The notes under the pieces are model-generated. The model searched no databases. It had not been told where the DNA came from and saw only the letters and a program-made list of their open reading frames with translations. A stretch of DNA of 64,000 nt from Hominenteromicrobium mulieris (GTDB lineage Bacteria > Bacillota > Clostridia > Oscillospirales > Acutalibacteraceae): assembly GCF_020687165.1 (NCBI RefSeq), contig NZ_JAJEQC010000005.1; one strand, given 5' to 3'. This document shows positions 8,513 to 17,782 of the stretch, in pieces. Made by a program: the position numbers and the translations under genes. Position 1 is the stretch's first letter. Each line of letters opens with the position of its first letter.

Positions 8513-10483
8513 TTGGCAATATCGAGAGATCAGGTTGATGAGATCAAAAGCCGCGTGAGCATTATAGATGTTGCAGCAGAACGTGTGAATCTATCGCGGC
8601 ACGGTTCAACCATGTCGTGCTGTTGTCCGTTCCATCAGGAAAAAACACCGTCATGCGTATTGTATGAGAAGACCAATTCCTTTTACTGCTTCGGCTGCGG
8701 CACGAGCGGCGACGTCATATCTTTTATTCGCGGTACGGATAATCTCAGTTACGTGGAGGCGGTGCAGCAGCTCGCCCAGCGTGCCGGAATAACGATTGAT
8801 GCCAAAGGCGCACAGCTCAATCAGCGTGAGCAGGAGCTCAGAGATCGTATTCGTGCGTGCAACCGAGAGGCGGCACGTTACTTCTTCCGTTCGCTTACAC
8901 AGGACGATGAAGGCAGTGTCGGGCGAACTTATTTGCTGAATGAACGCGGTTTGAGCATGGCCGCTGTACGACATTTTGGTTTAGGTTATGCGAAGCCGGA
9001 AAGCTTTGGGCTTGTGAATTATCTGCGCGATAAAGGCTTTACGGATGATGAGATGATAACCGCAAATCTTGCGTACCAAAGTAAAACCGGGCACGTTATG
9101 GATCGGTTCCGAGACCGAATCATGTACCCGATTTTTGATACAGTCGGCAATGTAATTGCGTTTGGTGGACGCGCCCTGAACAAAGAGGACAAGGCAAAAT
9201 ACATAAACACCAACACCACGCCGGTATTCAGAAAGTCCAATAATCTGTACGGATATAACTTCGCACGCAAGGCGCACAGCGACCATTTGATACTCGCAGA
9301 AGGGTACATGGACGTGATCGCGCTGCAAACAGCGGGCTTTGCTGGTGCGGTCGCTTCACTCGGTACATCGTTGACGGAGGAACAAGCAAAGCTGATTGGG
9401 CGGAGCTGCAAGGAGCTTACTATTTGTTATGACAGCGACAGTGCGGGCATCAGAGCAACGCAAAGAGCTATACAGGTTTTGCGTTCTGCGTGCCCAGAGT
9501 TGCGCGTCAGCGTGGCTTCCTTGGGCGAAGGTAAAGACCCGGATGAGTTCATAAAAATGCACTCGGAGGACGGAGCAGAACGTCTTGCTGAGGCTTTCAA
9601 AGCAGCGATAAGCGATACCGAATACCGGCTACAAATGTGCAAAAACGGGTTGGACATGAACGTGAATAAAGACCGTTTGACTTATGCCGTTGAAGCGGTG
9701 CGTGTGTTGGCGACGGTCGAAAACCCGGTGGAACAGGATTTATTTGCGGCACAAATTGCTGCGGAGGTCGGAGTTGGACGTGAGAGTATCTTAGCACAGG
9801 TGCAGGCAGCTGCGACAGACCCGGCAAATAAAACCGTGCCGGAAGAAATTAAAGACGAGGAAATTTTTGAGCCGGAAGAAGAACCTACACAGCGCTATCA
9901 TGCGTTTATTCGCCCGGTTTCTGACGCAGAAAGTGAAGTGGTAGCCTTTGCGGATGTCATTATAAACGAAGACTACCGCATCAACGGCGTGCGTCTGGTG
10001 TTGGATGAACACAATCGATTTTCGGCCTTGATGCCCGCGTATCTTGCTAAAGATAGGCGTGAATGGGTTCCGTACGTCGAGCTGAAGCCGGAGATTGAAA
10101 GGGAAATGACGGCGTTCCTTGCACGTAATTTTGATTTCAACTCGGAGGTTGAAGTTATCGGCGGCGGTACGGCGATAGACGTCGGAGAGACAAAGCTCAC
10201 GCTGCGGAAGGCTGCAAACCGCAATACGGTTAAAGCGTATGCCGAGCTGCAAAACGATGTGTTTGCGCTCAAATACGGCAAGATCATGGAGGGCAAACGC
10301 GGGTATTTCTATTCACCGCCGAGCATGGGAACGTACACAGATCAGGACGGCAATAAGCAATATCAGTATGCGTATGGGTTTGCTTCCGCACCGGAGCGCA
10401 CAAGAATTTCGGGAGAAATTAAGAAACAATACGAGCTCATGTGCAAAAAAAACAAGCGGGTCTATGAAGCAAAAATCAAATAG
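8513..10483 (+). CDS. DnaG-like primase with CHC2 zinc finger and Toprim domain
   Basis: An ICE primase of 656 residues. TTG at 8513 is chosen because GGAG at 8501-8504 sits eight bases before it; an in-frame GTG at 8504 overlaps that ribosome site. The N terminus has the CHC2 zinc-binding module (CPFH near residue 40, then CFGCG at 59-63). The Toprim catalytic core follows, with the acidic residue of LAEGYMDV near 263 and YDSDSAG near 305-311. The C-terminal third, from about residue 420, is not recognisable. Such primases make complementary strand on transferred single-stranded DNA in the recipient. This fits its place between the antirestriction gene and the mobilisation region. Confidence 0.85.
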   Translation: MAISRDQVDEIKSRVSIIDVAAERVNLSRHGSTMSCCCPFHQEKTPSCVLYEKTNSFYCFGCGTSGDVISFIRGTDNLSYVEAVQQLAQRAGITIDAKGAQLNQREQELRDRIRACNREAARYFFRSLTQDDEGSVGRTYLLNERGLSMAAVRHFGLGYAKPESFGLVNYLRDKGFTDDEMITANLAYQSKTGHVMDRFRDRIMYPIFDTVGNVIAFGGRALNKEDKAKYINTNTTPVFRKSNNLYGYNFARKAHSDHLILAEGYMDVIALQTAGFAGAVASLGTSLTEEQAKLIGRSCKELTICYDSDSAGIRATQRAIQVLRSACPELRVSVASLGEGKDPDEFIKMHSEDGAERLAEAFKAAISDTEYRLQMCKNGLDMNVNKDRLTYAVEAVRVLATVENPVEQDLFAAQIAAEVGVGRESILAQVQAAATDPANKTVPEEIKDEEIFEPEEEPTQRYHAFIRPVSDAESEVVAFADVIINEDYRINGVRLVLDEHNRFSALMPAYLAKDRREWVPYVELKPEIEREMTAFLARNFDFNSEVEVIGGGTAIDVGETKLTLRKAANRNTVKAYAELQNDVFALKYGKIMEGKRGYFYSPPSMGTYTDQDGNKQYQYAYGFASAPERTRISGEIKKQYELMCKKNKRVYEAKIK

Positions 10484-10495
10484 TGAGGTGAGATT

Positions 10496-11242
10496 TTGCA
10501 GACGATTTATTTAGTTACCGGACTTCCTGGCGTCGGGAAGACGAGCTTTTTGCAGGTGCTTGAAGGCTTAAAGCTATTGCCGGAGTACAGCGTCACGCCG
10601 CAGAGAATCGCACGAATCTACAACAGTTCGGAAACGTATGCGATGCAAAAGCTTATTGACGACGGGCGCAGTTTTCTTTGTGAGCTACCGCTCGAGCAAG
10701 AAAAAATGGAACAGTTTTTCGGTTTACTTGAGGGCAAAACGTATGCGATAAACTGCTATTGTATGGGTCTGCCGGACGCAGCAGAAGCCATAGCGCGATT
10801 GGTGCGGCGAGATCGTACAGGTGTTCCGACTGCGAAAATTTTGGAAGATTTTGAACTGTTCCCGTCCAATATCCGGGAGCTTTCAAGGCGTGTAGAAAGC
10901 ATCAAGTTCTTCGATAACACACATGGGTTTTGCTTGACCGGCTATTACAGTGCGGGAAAATTTATGCTTTCAGATGCCGGTCATTGCGTGCCGTGGATGC
11001 AAACCGTTAGAGCTGCACTGCTTCCGAATGAGCAGCAAATTACGCCGGAGAGTGTGTGGCAGACAGAAATTTTTGAAAGAAAGGTAAAAGAAAATGAAGA
11101 AAAATCAGATGGAAATCGTGGTGAAGCTCAACGTAAGCGCGGAAAAAAGAAGGGCGCTCGAGATGTACTGCACGGACTTCGCGGGCACAATGCAAAAGGA
11201 TTTGCAGGCAGCGGCGGAACAGATTTTAACGCAAAAATATAA
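10496..11242 (+). CDS. P-loop NTPase/kinase-like protein
   Basis: A 248-residue protein starting at TTG 10496, 9 bases after a GAGGTGAG ribosome site. A clean Walker A loop (GLPGVGKTS, residues 9-17) opens the protein, as in small nucleotide or polynucleotide kinases and other ATPases; the substrate is unknown. The last about 50 residues are unusually Arg/Gly/Lys-rich and are read through the start of the next gene in another frame. That overlap is 149 bases. The tail may therefore have arisen by loss of an earlier stop. The gene follows the primase by 12 bases and is probably co-transcribed. Confidence 0.7.
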   Translation: MQTIYLVTGLPGVGKTSFLQVLEGLKLLPEYSVTPQRIARIYNSSETYAMQKLIDDGRSFLCELPLEQEKMEQFFGLLEGKTYAINCYCMGLPDAAEAIARLVRRDRTGVPTAKILEDFELFPSNIRELSRRVESIKFFDNTHGFCLTGYYSAGKFMLSDAGHCVPWMQTVRAALLPNEQQITPESVWQTEIFERKVKENEEKSDGNRGEAQRKRGKKKGARDVLHGLRGHNAKGFAGSGGTDFNAKI

Positions 11243-11327
11243 CAAGTCCGTGCCGAAAGCCGTGCGCGAATACGTGGAGTTGTGCAGAGACGAGGAAAAT
11301 TCTTCCGCTGCAACGAGCGAAAAGTAA
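11094..11327 (+). CDS. Small ICE-conserved helical protein, 77 aa
   Basis: Begins at ATG 11094 after GAAAGGTAAAAG, inside the 3' end of the P-loop gene and in a different frame. The product (MEIVVKLNVSAEKRRALEMY near the start) is mostly helical and charged. Small proteins of this sort lie upstream of MobC in Tn1549-like elements, but their function is not known to me. The overlap of 149 bases with the previous gene is unusually long. The composition looks coding in this frame. Confidence 0.6.
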   Translation: MKKNQMEIVVKLNVSAEKRRALEMYCTDFAGTMQKDLQAAAEQILTQKYNKSVPKAVREYVELCRDEENSSAATSEK

Positions 11328-11615
11328 TCCACTTTTTCGCAAAACGCAGTGAAAAACTGCGGGAAACCTTCTCCTTAATCAGCAAATTTCTGTGTCTGCC
11401 GGACATGTTTTTGCGTGCGGCGGCGCAAAATTTTGGGCGAACTCCGTTCGTTTTTTTGCTATCAGCAAAAAAGATTTGCGGCGGAAGCCGCCCGGGCAAA
11501 CAGAAAAAGCGCGAAACGCACTTTTTCTGTTTGCTTTCGCAAGCATACCATTCTTACGTAAGAATGGTAGATCGGTGAAAATCACCGATTTTTTAGGGAC
11601 ACCCTAAAACCCGTC
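11328..11615 (+). other. Putative origin of transfer (oriT) region
   Basis: A 288-bp gene-free stretch directly upstream of the MobC and relaxase genes, packed with inverted repeats. GCAGT/ACTGC lies near 11348. A 13-14 bp arm pair sits at 11497-11509 and 11521-11533. A perfect 24-bp palindrome spans 11546-11569. ATCGGTGA/TCACCGAT occupies 11571-11578 and 11582-11589, followed by T residues. TAGGG/CCCTA follows, just before the MobC start. This layout is what MOBP origins of transfer look like. The nick site itself cannot be assigned by eye. Confidence 0.6.
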
Positions 11616-12065
11616 ATGCAGAAAGAAGTGAGACAAATAAGAAAAGGCGAATACAAATACCCTTACCGTTTAGAGTTGCGCTTAAATGAAACACAAATGG
11701 CACGTCTGCAATCCTTGGCGAGCAAATCCGGCTTATCGATGTCGGCGTATGTGCGGCAGCTTATCGACGGTGTGCTTCCGCAGGAACGCCCGCCGTTGGA
11801 TTTTTATAAGATGCTGACAGAGCTGCGTTATATTGGCAACAACATGAACCAGCTTACACGCATAGCACATGCGACCGGCAGAATCGACAGAGAGAAATTT
11901 GAGCGGCTGACCGATGAGATCAAGCCGCTGGCATCTATGCTGTATCGCTACGTTACGGAGCCAATCAAACGCGACCCGATGACTTCGGAGCTTGGGACGT
12001 ATATCCGTAAGTCCGACCAAAAGGCACTGAAAGAAAAACGGGAGGAAGAACGAAAGTGGCGGTAA
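11616..12065 (+). CDS. MobC-like relaxosome accessory protein
   Basis: A 149-residue protein. Residues about 15-50 form a ribbon-helix-helix-type segment (LRLNETQMARLQSLA, then GLSMSAYVRQLI). The MobC-family core follows (ELRYIGNNMNQLTRIAHATG). MobC-type proteins bind oriT and help the relaxase melt and nick it. The start ATG lies at the very edge of the hairpin-rich oriT and lacks a strong ribosome site; an in-frame GTG at 11628 is an alternative. The end overlaps the relaxase start by 10 bases. Confidence 0.82.
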   Translation: MQKEVRQIRKGEYKYPYRLELRLNETQMARLQSLASKSGLSMSAYVRQLIDGVLPQERPPLDFYKMLTELRYIGNNMNQLTRIAHATGRIDREKFERLTDEIKPLASMLYRYVTEPIKRDPMTSELGTYIRKSDQKALKEKREEERKWR

Positions 12066-12494
12066 CAAAAATCTGGAAGATCAACGGCTGGATCGGCGAC
12101 TGCCTGCTTTACATCGAAAATCCGAACAAGACGCAGAACCCGTTGGTGATCGGTGATCCGAAATTAAAAGAGGAAGAATACCAATCTCTGACGGATGTGA
12201 TCGAGTATGCGGAAGACGGCAACAAAACCGTGCGGGATACTGAGCGTTTTGTGTCCGGCGTTAACTGCGATGCAGAAACGGCGCGGCAGGAAATGATTTT
12301 AGCAAAAAATGCGTTCGACAAAAACGACGGCATTTGTGCCTACCACGCCATACAGAGCTTTGCGCCGGGAGAGGTCACGCCGGAAACGGCGCACGAGATC
12401 GGTATTCGGCTCGCAAAAGAAATGTGGGGTGAACGGTATCAAGTGCTTGTTGCAACGCATTTAGATCATGAGCATATCCACAACCACTTCGTTA
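12056..12494 (+). CDS. MOBP relaxase, 5' exon (interrupted by group II intron)
   Basis: N-terminal 146 codons plus one base of a MobA/VirD2-type relaxase, starting at GTG 12056 after GGAGG. Early residues (TKIWKINGWIGDCLLYIENP) fit the Tn1549-type relaxase N terminus. The exon ends within the metal-binding motif: HLDHEHIHNHFV precedes the junction. Relaxases nick oriT, stay bound to the 5' end and pilot the strand through the type IV channel. Reading into the intron yields a stop at 12544, so unspliced mRNA gives a truncated, inactive protein. Joining base 12494 to 14968 restores the frame. Confidence 0.9.
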
Positions 12495-12725
12495 GTGCGC
12501 CCATAAGGGGCAGAGTAAATCCGCTTAGCAAGCGGCAGGTGTGAGGTTTCAGGCCTGTGGTCAACGGCTAACCTGGCGGGGAAACCCAAAGGGGACAGCA
12601 GCATGACCGTAAAGCTGCAAGTTGGCAAGTTGCCGTGCCACGACTGAGCAGCAAGACCAAAAGTTCATATAAGGATGAAACCTAAACTGGCTGAACGGCA
12701 GTCCGAGGGACATTTGTGGTGGTCG

Positions 12726-12731
12726 TAACGG
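12726..12731 (+). other. Candidate EBS1 of the group II intron
   Basis: TAACGG can pair with the last six exon bases, TCGTTA (12489-12494), with one G-U pair. This is the expected retrohoming contact IBS1-EBS1. EBS2 may be a GTGGT motif just upstream, but two copies exist and I cannot choose. Confidence 0.45.
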
Positions 12732-13049
12732 AAGGCAGCTATACCCGTTACGCTGTGCATCTCACCTGTAGAAACATGAGCAGGATGAGCGAAACCGAAT
12801 GCACAGTCCGTATGTATCAGCATAAAAGGACGAAAACCGCATCCGACAATGAACAATGCTTTTTTACTCTGCTGCTAAATGGGGATTGCCTAAGTTGGAA
12901 CGCTCACAAGAGCTATGGGCGTAGGCCCTGAATATCCAATATGGCAACGGAGCCGCCGTAGTAGTCCGAGCGTATTAATGGCACGCACATGGCGAAGGGC
13001 GGCAGTTCATTCAATTCAATACAACAGAAAGGAAGGTGCGTGAGGCACT

Positions 13050-14867
13050 ATGAGAGATCCAGAAAATGTATTGAACAGTCTGCAAGAACATTCAGCTCAA
13101 TCCGGCTATGTCTATGACAGGTTGTACCGCAACCTGTTCAATCGGGAATTTTTCTTACGGGCATATCAGAATATTTATGCCAGTCAGGGAAACATGACCG
13201 CAGGCACAGACGGAAAAACCATCGACGCAATGAGCCTTGAAAGAATCGACAGGCTTATTGCAACCCTGAAAGACGAATCCTACCAGCCCAAACCGTCCAG
13301 ACGGACATATATCCCTAAGAAGAATGGAAAACTCCGTCCTCTGGGTATTCCGTCCATTGACGACAAGCTGGTACAGGAAGTTGTCCGTATGCTGTTGGAA
13401 TCCATCTATGAGAACAGCTTTGAGGACGCCTCCCATGGCTTTCGGCCTGACAGAAGTTGTCACACAGCTTTGAGGATGATTCAAAATCGCTTTACCAGAT
13501 GCAAGTGGTTTGTTGAGGGTGACATTAAAGGATTCTTCGACAATATTGACCACAATGTCATGATTGGCATCCTTCGCAAGAGAATTAAAGATGAGCGTTT
13601 TCTGCGCCTTATCCGTAAATTTCTCAACGCAGGATATATGGAAGATAACCAACTGCATCAAAGCTACAGCGGCACTCCGCAGGGCGGCATCATTAGTCCC
13701 ATTCTAGCCAATATCTATCTCGACCAGTTCGACAAATATATGGCTGAATACAAGAAACGGTTTGACCGTGGGAACAAGCGAGCCGTCAATGTGGAATACC
13801 ATAAGCTGAGCGCAAAGAGAATCCGACTCAAAAGGAAGCTGGCAAAGGCACAGTCTGAGGAAGAAAAGCAATCCCTTTTGGAAAGCATCCGGGAACTGGA
13901 TAAGGTACACAAATCCATCCCCTGCAAAAATCCAATGGATACAAATTTCCGCAGACTGCAATACGTCCGTTACGCTGACGATTTTCTTATCGGTATCATC
14001 GGAGCCAAAGAGGATGCACAGGCTGTTAAGCAGGAAATCGGCGTATATATCGCCGAACAGTTGAAACTGGAACTGTCGGAAGAAAAGACGCTGGTCACTA
14101 AAGCAACAGACCGTGCAAAATTCTTGGGATTTGACATCAGGGTCACACCGCAGAGCAATCACACCAAAAAGACAAAAAGCGGTTCCACAGCCCGAAACTA
14201 CAGCGGCCATGTAATGCTGGAAGTTCCGACTTCTGTCATTCAAAAAAAGCTGCTGGAACTGGGAGCCATGAGAATTGATGTTCGCAATGGAACAGAGATT
14301 TGGCAACCCACGTATCGTGGAAAACTTGTCGGACGAACAGACCTGAGTATCCTAGACCAGTACAATGGTGAGGTGCGGGGATTCTGTAATTATTATGCGA
14401 TTGCAAACAATCGCTCTAAGCTGCACAAGTTCCGCTATATCATGGAGTACAGTTTCTATAAAACCTTGGCCTGTAAATACCGTACAACCAAAGGCAAAAT
14501 TATTGCTCAATATCGTATTGTCAAGGACATCGGGGTAAAATTCCAGGACAAGCATGGAAATGAGCGCATCCGACTACTGTGGAAGGACAGTCTTGCAAGA
14601 GACCCCTATCCGCTGGGAAAAGAAGCAGATATTATCCATAAGCCGAAAGGCATCCTGAAAAAGCCCAGTCTCGGCGCACGATTAAAAGCAAATCGGTGTG
14701 AATGGTGCGGAAAAGAAACTTCAGCGTTGGTAATGCACCAAGTTAGAACGCTGAAAGAGCTGGATGAAAGCCAACCGTGGGCAGTTTTCATGAAGAGGAT
14801 TAACCGAAAAACTTTGGTGGTCTGTGAAAGTTGTCACACGAAAATTCACGGTGCAGGCTGTGAATGA
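13050..14867 (+). CDS. ltrA: Group II intron-encoded protein (reverse transcriptase/maturase/HNH)
   Basis: A 605-residue multifunctional protein of the LtrA type. Reverse-transcriptase blocks are clear: FRPDRSCHTAL, the GTPQGGIISPILANIYLD block, and the catalytic YADD at about 308-311. A maturase X domain follows. The C-terminal endonuclease region has CEWCG and VCESCHTKIH zinc pairs around an HNH core. One position departs from the usual HH pair: the sequence reads MHQVRTLKEL. The protein should bind the intron RNA, help splicing and copy it into intronless target DNA. The ATG at 13050 follows GAAAGGAAGG. Confidence 0.95.
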   Translation: MRDPENVLNSLQEHSAQSGYVYDRLYRNLFNREFFLRAYQNIYASQGNMTAGTDGKTIDAMSLERIDRLIATLKDESYQPKPSRRTYIPKKNGKLRPLGIPSIDDKLVQEVVRMLLESIYENSFEDASHGFRPDRSCHTALRMIQNRFTRCKWFVEGDIKGFFDNIDHNVMIGILRKRIKDERFLRLIRKFLNAGYMEDNQLHQSYSGTPQGGIISPILANIYLDQFDKYMAEYKKRFDRGNKRAVNVEYHKLSAKRIRLKRKLAKAQSEEEKQSLLESIRELDKVHKSIPCKNPMDTNFRRLQYVRYADDFLIGIIGAKEDAQAVKQEIGVYIAEQLKLELSEEKTLVTKATDRAKFLGFDIRVTPQSNHTKKTKSGSTARNYSGHVMLEVPTSVIQKKLLELGAMRIDVRNGTEIWQPTYRGKLVGRTDLSILDQYNGEVRGFCNYYAIANNRSKLHKFRYIMEYSFYKTLACKYRTTKGKIIAQYRIVKDIGVKFQDKHGNERIRLLWKDSLARDPYPLGKEADIIHKPKGILKKPSLGARLKANRCEWCGKETSALVMHQVRTLKELDESQPWAVFMKRINRKTLVVCESCHTKIHGAGCE

Positions 14868-14967
14868 ATAGAGAGCCGGATACAGCGAGAGTTGTAAGTC
14901 CGGTTCGGGGGCGAGTGCCTGGAAACCTACCGCAGCAATGCGGCAAGGCGCTGGGTACTTAGCCTAC

Positions 14968-16013
14968 TCAACTCGGTTTCGTTTCTGGACGGCAAACGCT
15001 TATGGAAAGAGAAAAACTATTGGCAAATGAGAACGGTTTCGGATGCACTTTGCAGAGAGTATGGTTTATCACTTATCAAGCCGGTGCGCCGAGGTATGCC
15101 GTATGCAGCTTGGCAGGCAGAAAAAGAAGGAAAGCCGAACCGGCGTAAAGCGCTACGCGAAGACATAGACCGCATACTCGCAAATGAAAATATAGAATCG
15201 CTCGAAGCTTTTTACGATACGCTGCGGGCGTACGGGTATGCCGTTATGACGGATCGAAAGTATGTTGCGATTTGTCCGCCGGGCGGTGAACGAAATATTC
15301 GTTTGCAGTCGCTTGGAGAAAACTACGAGCCGGAAGCGCTGCACTTGCGCATTCTCCGTATCAAAGCAGACCGACTGCTCGGTAAAACCAAAGTTATAGA
15401 ACAGCCGATGACGCCCAAAAGGAAAATGCGCTTGCAAGGAACGGTACGTCGAAAATCTAAAGCGCATGGAATACGGGCGCTTTATTATAAATGGCTTTAT
15501 TATCTCGGTGTTTTTAAGCGGCGTCCCAAAGTATACGGCAGCGCGTTTGCCACGGCGCGTTGGCAACTGAACGCATACATAAAGCAGTTCGATTATGTTG
15601 CGGCGCACAATATTAAAACGCGCGATGACGTAGAGCAACGGTTACGCGTAGTGCAGCACGAAATCTCCGGGCAGATTGATGAGCGGGAAGAAATAAGAGC
15701 AGTGCTGCGGCGTTTGGAGACAGGCGATGCTGAAATACAGGAGCAGCTTGAGAAAATCGAGAAGATCAACGCACAACTCAAAAAGCTGCGGACAGAAGCA
15801 AAGCTGTGTGTGCAAATCCTCGAGCAGCAGCCGCAGATCAAATCCAAGATCGACAAAGCACATGAAGTAAAAACATTTGAAACAGAAAGGGGAAAAGAAA
15901 ATGGACGAACAAGCGATCATCACCTTGAGCATCGAAGGAACGAAGCTGCTCCTACGCGGGAGCAAAGAAGTTCTGGCAGCGCTCGTAGCAGCGATCCGAT
16001 ACAGCGCAGATAA
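14968..16013 (+). CDS. MOBP relaxase, 3' exon
   Basis: Continues the relaxase after intron removal: 1,046 bases giving a spliced protein of 494 residues. The first residues (INSVSFLDGKRLW) complete the conserved motif that follows the HxH triad. The central part carries a basic, Arg/Lys-rich segment. Residues towards the C terminus (QEQLEKIEKINAQLKKLR) are a likely coiled coil. The last about 37 residues are charged and read through the start of the PcfB-like gene, a 113-base overlap in another frame. Without splicing this exon has only a weak internal ATG (15027). Confidence 0.88.
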
Positions 16014-16809
16014 AATGATCCCGGCGCGAAAATGCCGGGATTTTTTGACGAGTACATCGGAGGTGCGCTTTATCTCGATGAGCGATGAAGCCATCGAAAC
16101 ATTCAAAAAGGCTGCACGACCCTATGGCTTGCGGTACTTGCATTTGCACGACAGTAACGGAGATGGGTTATCGACCTTAATGGTGCGCGGCGAAGATGCA
16201 GCAGTTATCAACCGCCTGATCGAGCGCAATAAACTGGCTGTGCTGACGGATGTTACACAGGCGGAAATCGAACGTGATCCGTCTAAGGCTGCGGACATCA
16301 ACGAACCGATTCCGGAGGTTGTGATTGGAAAAGATCAAGTTCGAGTGCAGGATGCGGTTAAAGAGGCACGCGGCAGCGCACAAGACCTTTTAAAGCCGGA
16401 GCCAAACCCTACGAAAGGGCAGACGGAACAGAAAAGCCGTCTGTCCTCCAAAGGCTTGAAGACATCCGAAATGGAACAAGAGGCTGAAGAACTTTGGGCA
16501 GATGTTACGGCGTCTATTGATAAGGACTTTGCAGAGCGAATCGAAGAAAAGCGTCAGCACAATTTTGAACTTTATAACCAAGACGACCCGCTGCTCGGCG
16601 AGAAGGTTGTGAAAACCAAACGTACCGTGCCGGTACAGGACAAGCCATCTGTTATGAAAAAGCTGGAGGCTGCAAAAAACGTCAACACGCAAAAAGAAGC
16701 GAGAATTGCGGAAGCTGTGCGCCAGATGCAGGCAGGTGGACGTACTTCAAATACCGATAAGGTCATTCAGAAGACGCCGAAGGTGAAGCCGCAAAAGCTG
16801 AGAAGGTAG
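15901..16809 (+). CDS. PcfB-like (DUF3801) conjugation accessory protein
   Basis: A 302-residue protein starting at ATG 15901 after AGAAAGGGGAAAAG. The first about 120 residues (TLSIEGTKLLLRGSKEVLAA, RFISMSDEAIETFKKAARPY) match the PcfB/DUF3801 family found next to relaxase and VirD4 genes. PcfB is thought to help deliver the relaxase-DNA complex to the coupling protein. The rest is low-complexity, charged and Gln/Lys-rich, so probably disordered. It overlaps the relaxase end by 113 bases, and the next gene starts 10 bases after it. Confidence 0.75.
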   Translation: MDEQAIITLSIEGTKLLLRGSKEVLAALVAAIRYSADKMIPARKCRDFLTSTSEVRFISMSDEAIETFKKAARPYGLRYLHLHDSNGDGLSTLMVRGEDAAVINRLIERNKLAVLTDVTQAEIERDPSKAADINEPIPEVVIGKDQVRVQDAVKEARGSAQDLLKPEPNPTKGQTEQKSRLSSKGLKTSEMEQEAEELWADVTASIDKDFAERIEEKRQHNFELYNQDDPLLGEKVVKTKRTVPVQDKPSVMKKLEAAKNVNTQKEARIAEAVRQMQAGGRTSNTDKVIQKTPKVKPQKLRR

Positions 16810-16819
16810 GATGGTGTGT

Positions 16820-17782
16820 ATGGCAATATCAAAAGAAGACATAAAACCTTTGGCTTGGTCGGCGGAGGATGAACCAATGTTCCTTAAGGACGACGAAAAT
16901 AAAGACGGAAAAAGCGGCAATGTTGCCGGTTCTGCGGATACGATTTTACGCACACGTCGCATTTTCAAAATGAAGAAGAATTCCGGCGGCAGAAAAAAAC
17001 AATCATGGAAAGCGCTGAATACACGTTGGCTAATGGCGCGGGATGAGATGTTCGTCAACGAGCGTTTCTTGGAGAAAGTGTTGCAGGTTATGGGACGTAT
17101 GCGGTTTGGTGTCAAAAACTCAATGCTGATCGCATTGCAGAATGAGAAGGCAACACGTATTGCAACGGCTGCATCATGGCGCGGCTTAGGCGTGCAGCTT
17201 CTGCCGGGTGCAGAGGCAAAACCGATATGGTTGGATGCAGGAGCAGACACGCAGCGAAAAACCATAGTACCGAGCAAATGGTATGACATTACGCAGACAG
17301 ATGCCGGAGAAAAACTGACGCTGAAAGGTACGATCTATAACACGCTTGCCATTTGCAGGATCACTCTAAATCAGATCGACGAGCTGAAAATCGTAGAACA
17401 ACAAGGTGTGACGGGCATCCACTATGACCGTGAAGTACATGCGTATCTTGTGCAGCCGGGGCAGATGGAAAGAGCTATGCTTTGCTACGCCGCGCTTGAA
17501 GCATTGGCCGAAAAAGATTTTGCGCTGGTTTTTCAGGAGAATGAGAAAACAGCGCTGCCGGATACACCGGCAAATGAGATCATTGCAAAATGTGCAGCGT
17601 ATATTGTATGCGTACATTTTGGCGTTTTGCCGCAGGAAGTGTGTGTGCGCGTCCCGACGGCGCTCGGCACAGATAAAATTGAAAATCTGCTGCGGGCGTT
17701 ATCCACAGCGCAGAGCATCGCAGCACAAGAAATTATGGTGATCGAAAATCGACTTCGGTCAAAGAAATGGAGGACAATATGA
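16820..17782 (+). CDS. ArdC N-terminal-domain-like protein
   Basis: A 320-residue cytoplasmic protein. ATG 16820 is preferred to ATG 16811 because GGTAGG ends at 16810. Residues about 95-140 (KNSMLIALQN, ATAASWRGLGVQLLPGAEAK) resemble the single-stranded-DNA-binding N domain of ArdC-like antirestriction proteins. There is no HExxH, so it is not the peptidase type seen at 7390. Residues about 30-37 (KKSGNVAG-like) are encoded by copy 3 of the GGCAATGTTGCC palindrome, an apparent in-frame insertion. It lies between the PcfB-like and VirD4 genes. Confidence 0.65.
   Translation: MAISKEDIKPLAWSAEDEPMFLKDDENKDGKSGNVAGSADTILRTRRIFKMKKNSGGRKKQSWKALNTRWLMARDEMFVNERFLEKVLQVMGRMRFGVKNSMLIALQNEKATRIATAASWRGLGVQLLPGAEAKPIWLDAGADTQRKTIVPSKWYDITQTDAGEKLTLKGTIYNTLAICRITLNQIDELKIVEQQGVTGIHYDREVHAYLVQPGQMERAMLCYAALEALAEKDFALVFQENEKTALPDTPANEIIAKCAAYIVCVHFGVLPQEVCVRVPTALGTDKIENLLRALSTAQSIAAQEIMVIENRLRSKKWRTI
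16916..16927. repeat. GGCAATGTTGCC palindrome, copy 3 (inside a coding region)
   Basis: G-type copy AAAAAGCGGCAATGTTGCCG inside the N-terminal linker of the gene at 16820, read as Lys-Ser-Gly-Asn-Val-Ala-Gly. It is the only copy within the conserved transfer gene block. Confidence 0.75.

Larger units (their letters stand above)
12495..14967 (+). mobile_element. Group II intron inserted in the relaxase gene
   Basis: A 2,473-bp intron. Its 5' end reads GTGCGCC, the standard group II start, and its 3' end reads CCTAC. A domain V-like hairpin lies near 14873-14907 (GAGCCGGATACAGCGAGAGT and its partner), followed by a domain VI-like stem. Bases 12495-13049 are non-coding domain I-III sequence; the open reading frame is in domain IV. 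The boundaries were set because excision joins ...TTCGTTA to TCAACTCGG and restores HNHFV-INSVS, the expected relaxase motif. Introns at this relaxase position have precedent in lactococcal Ll.LtrB. Confidence 0.93.
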
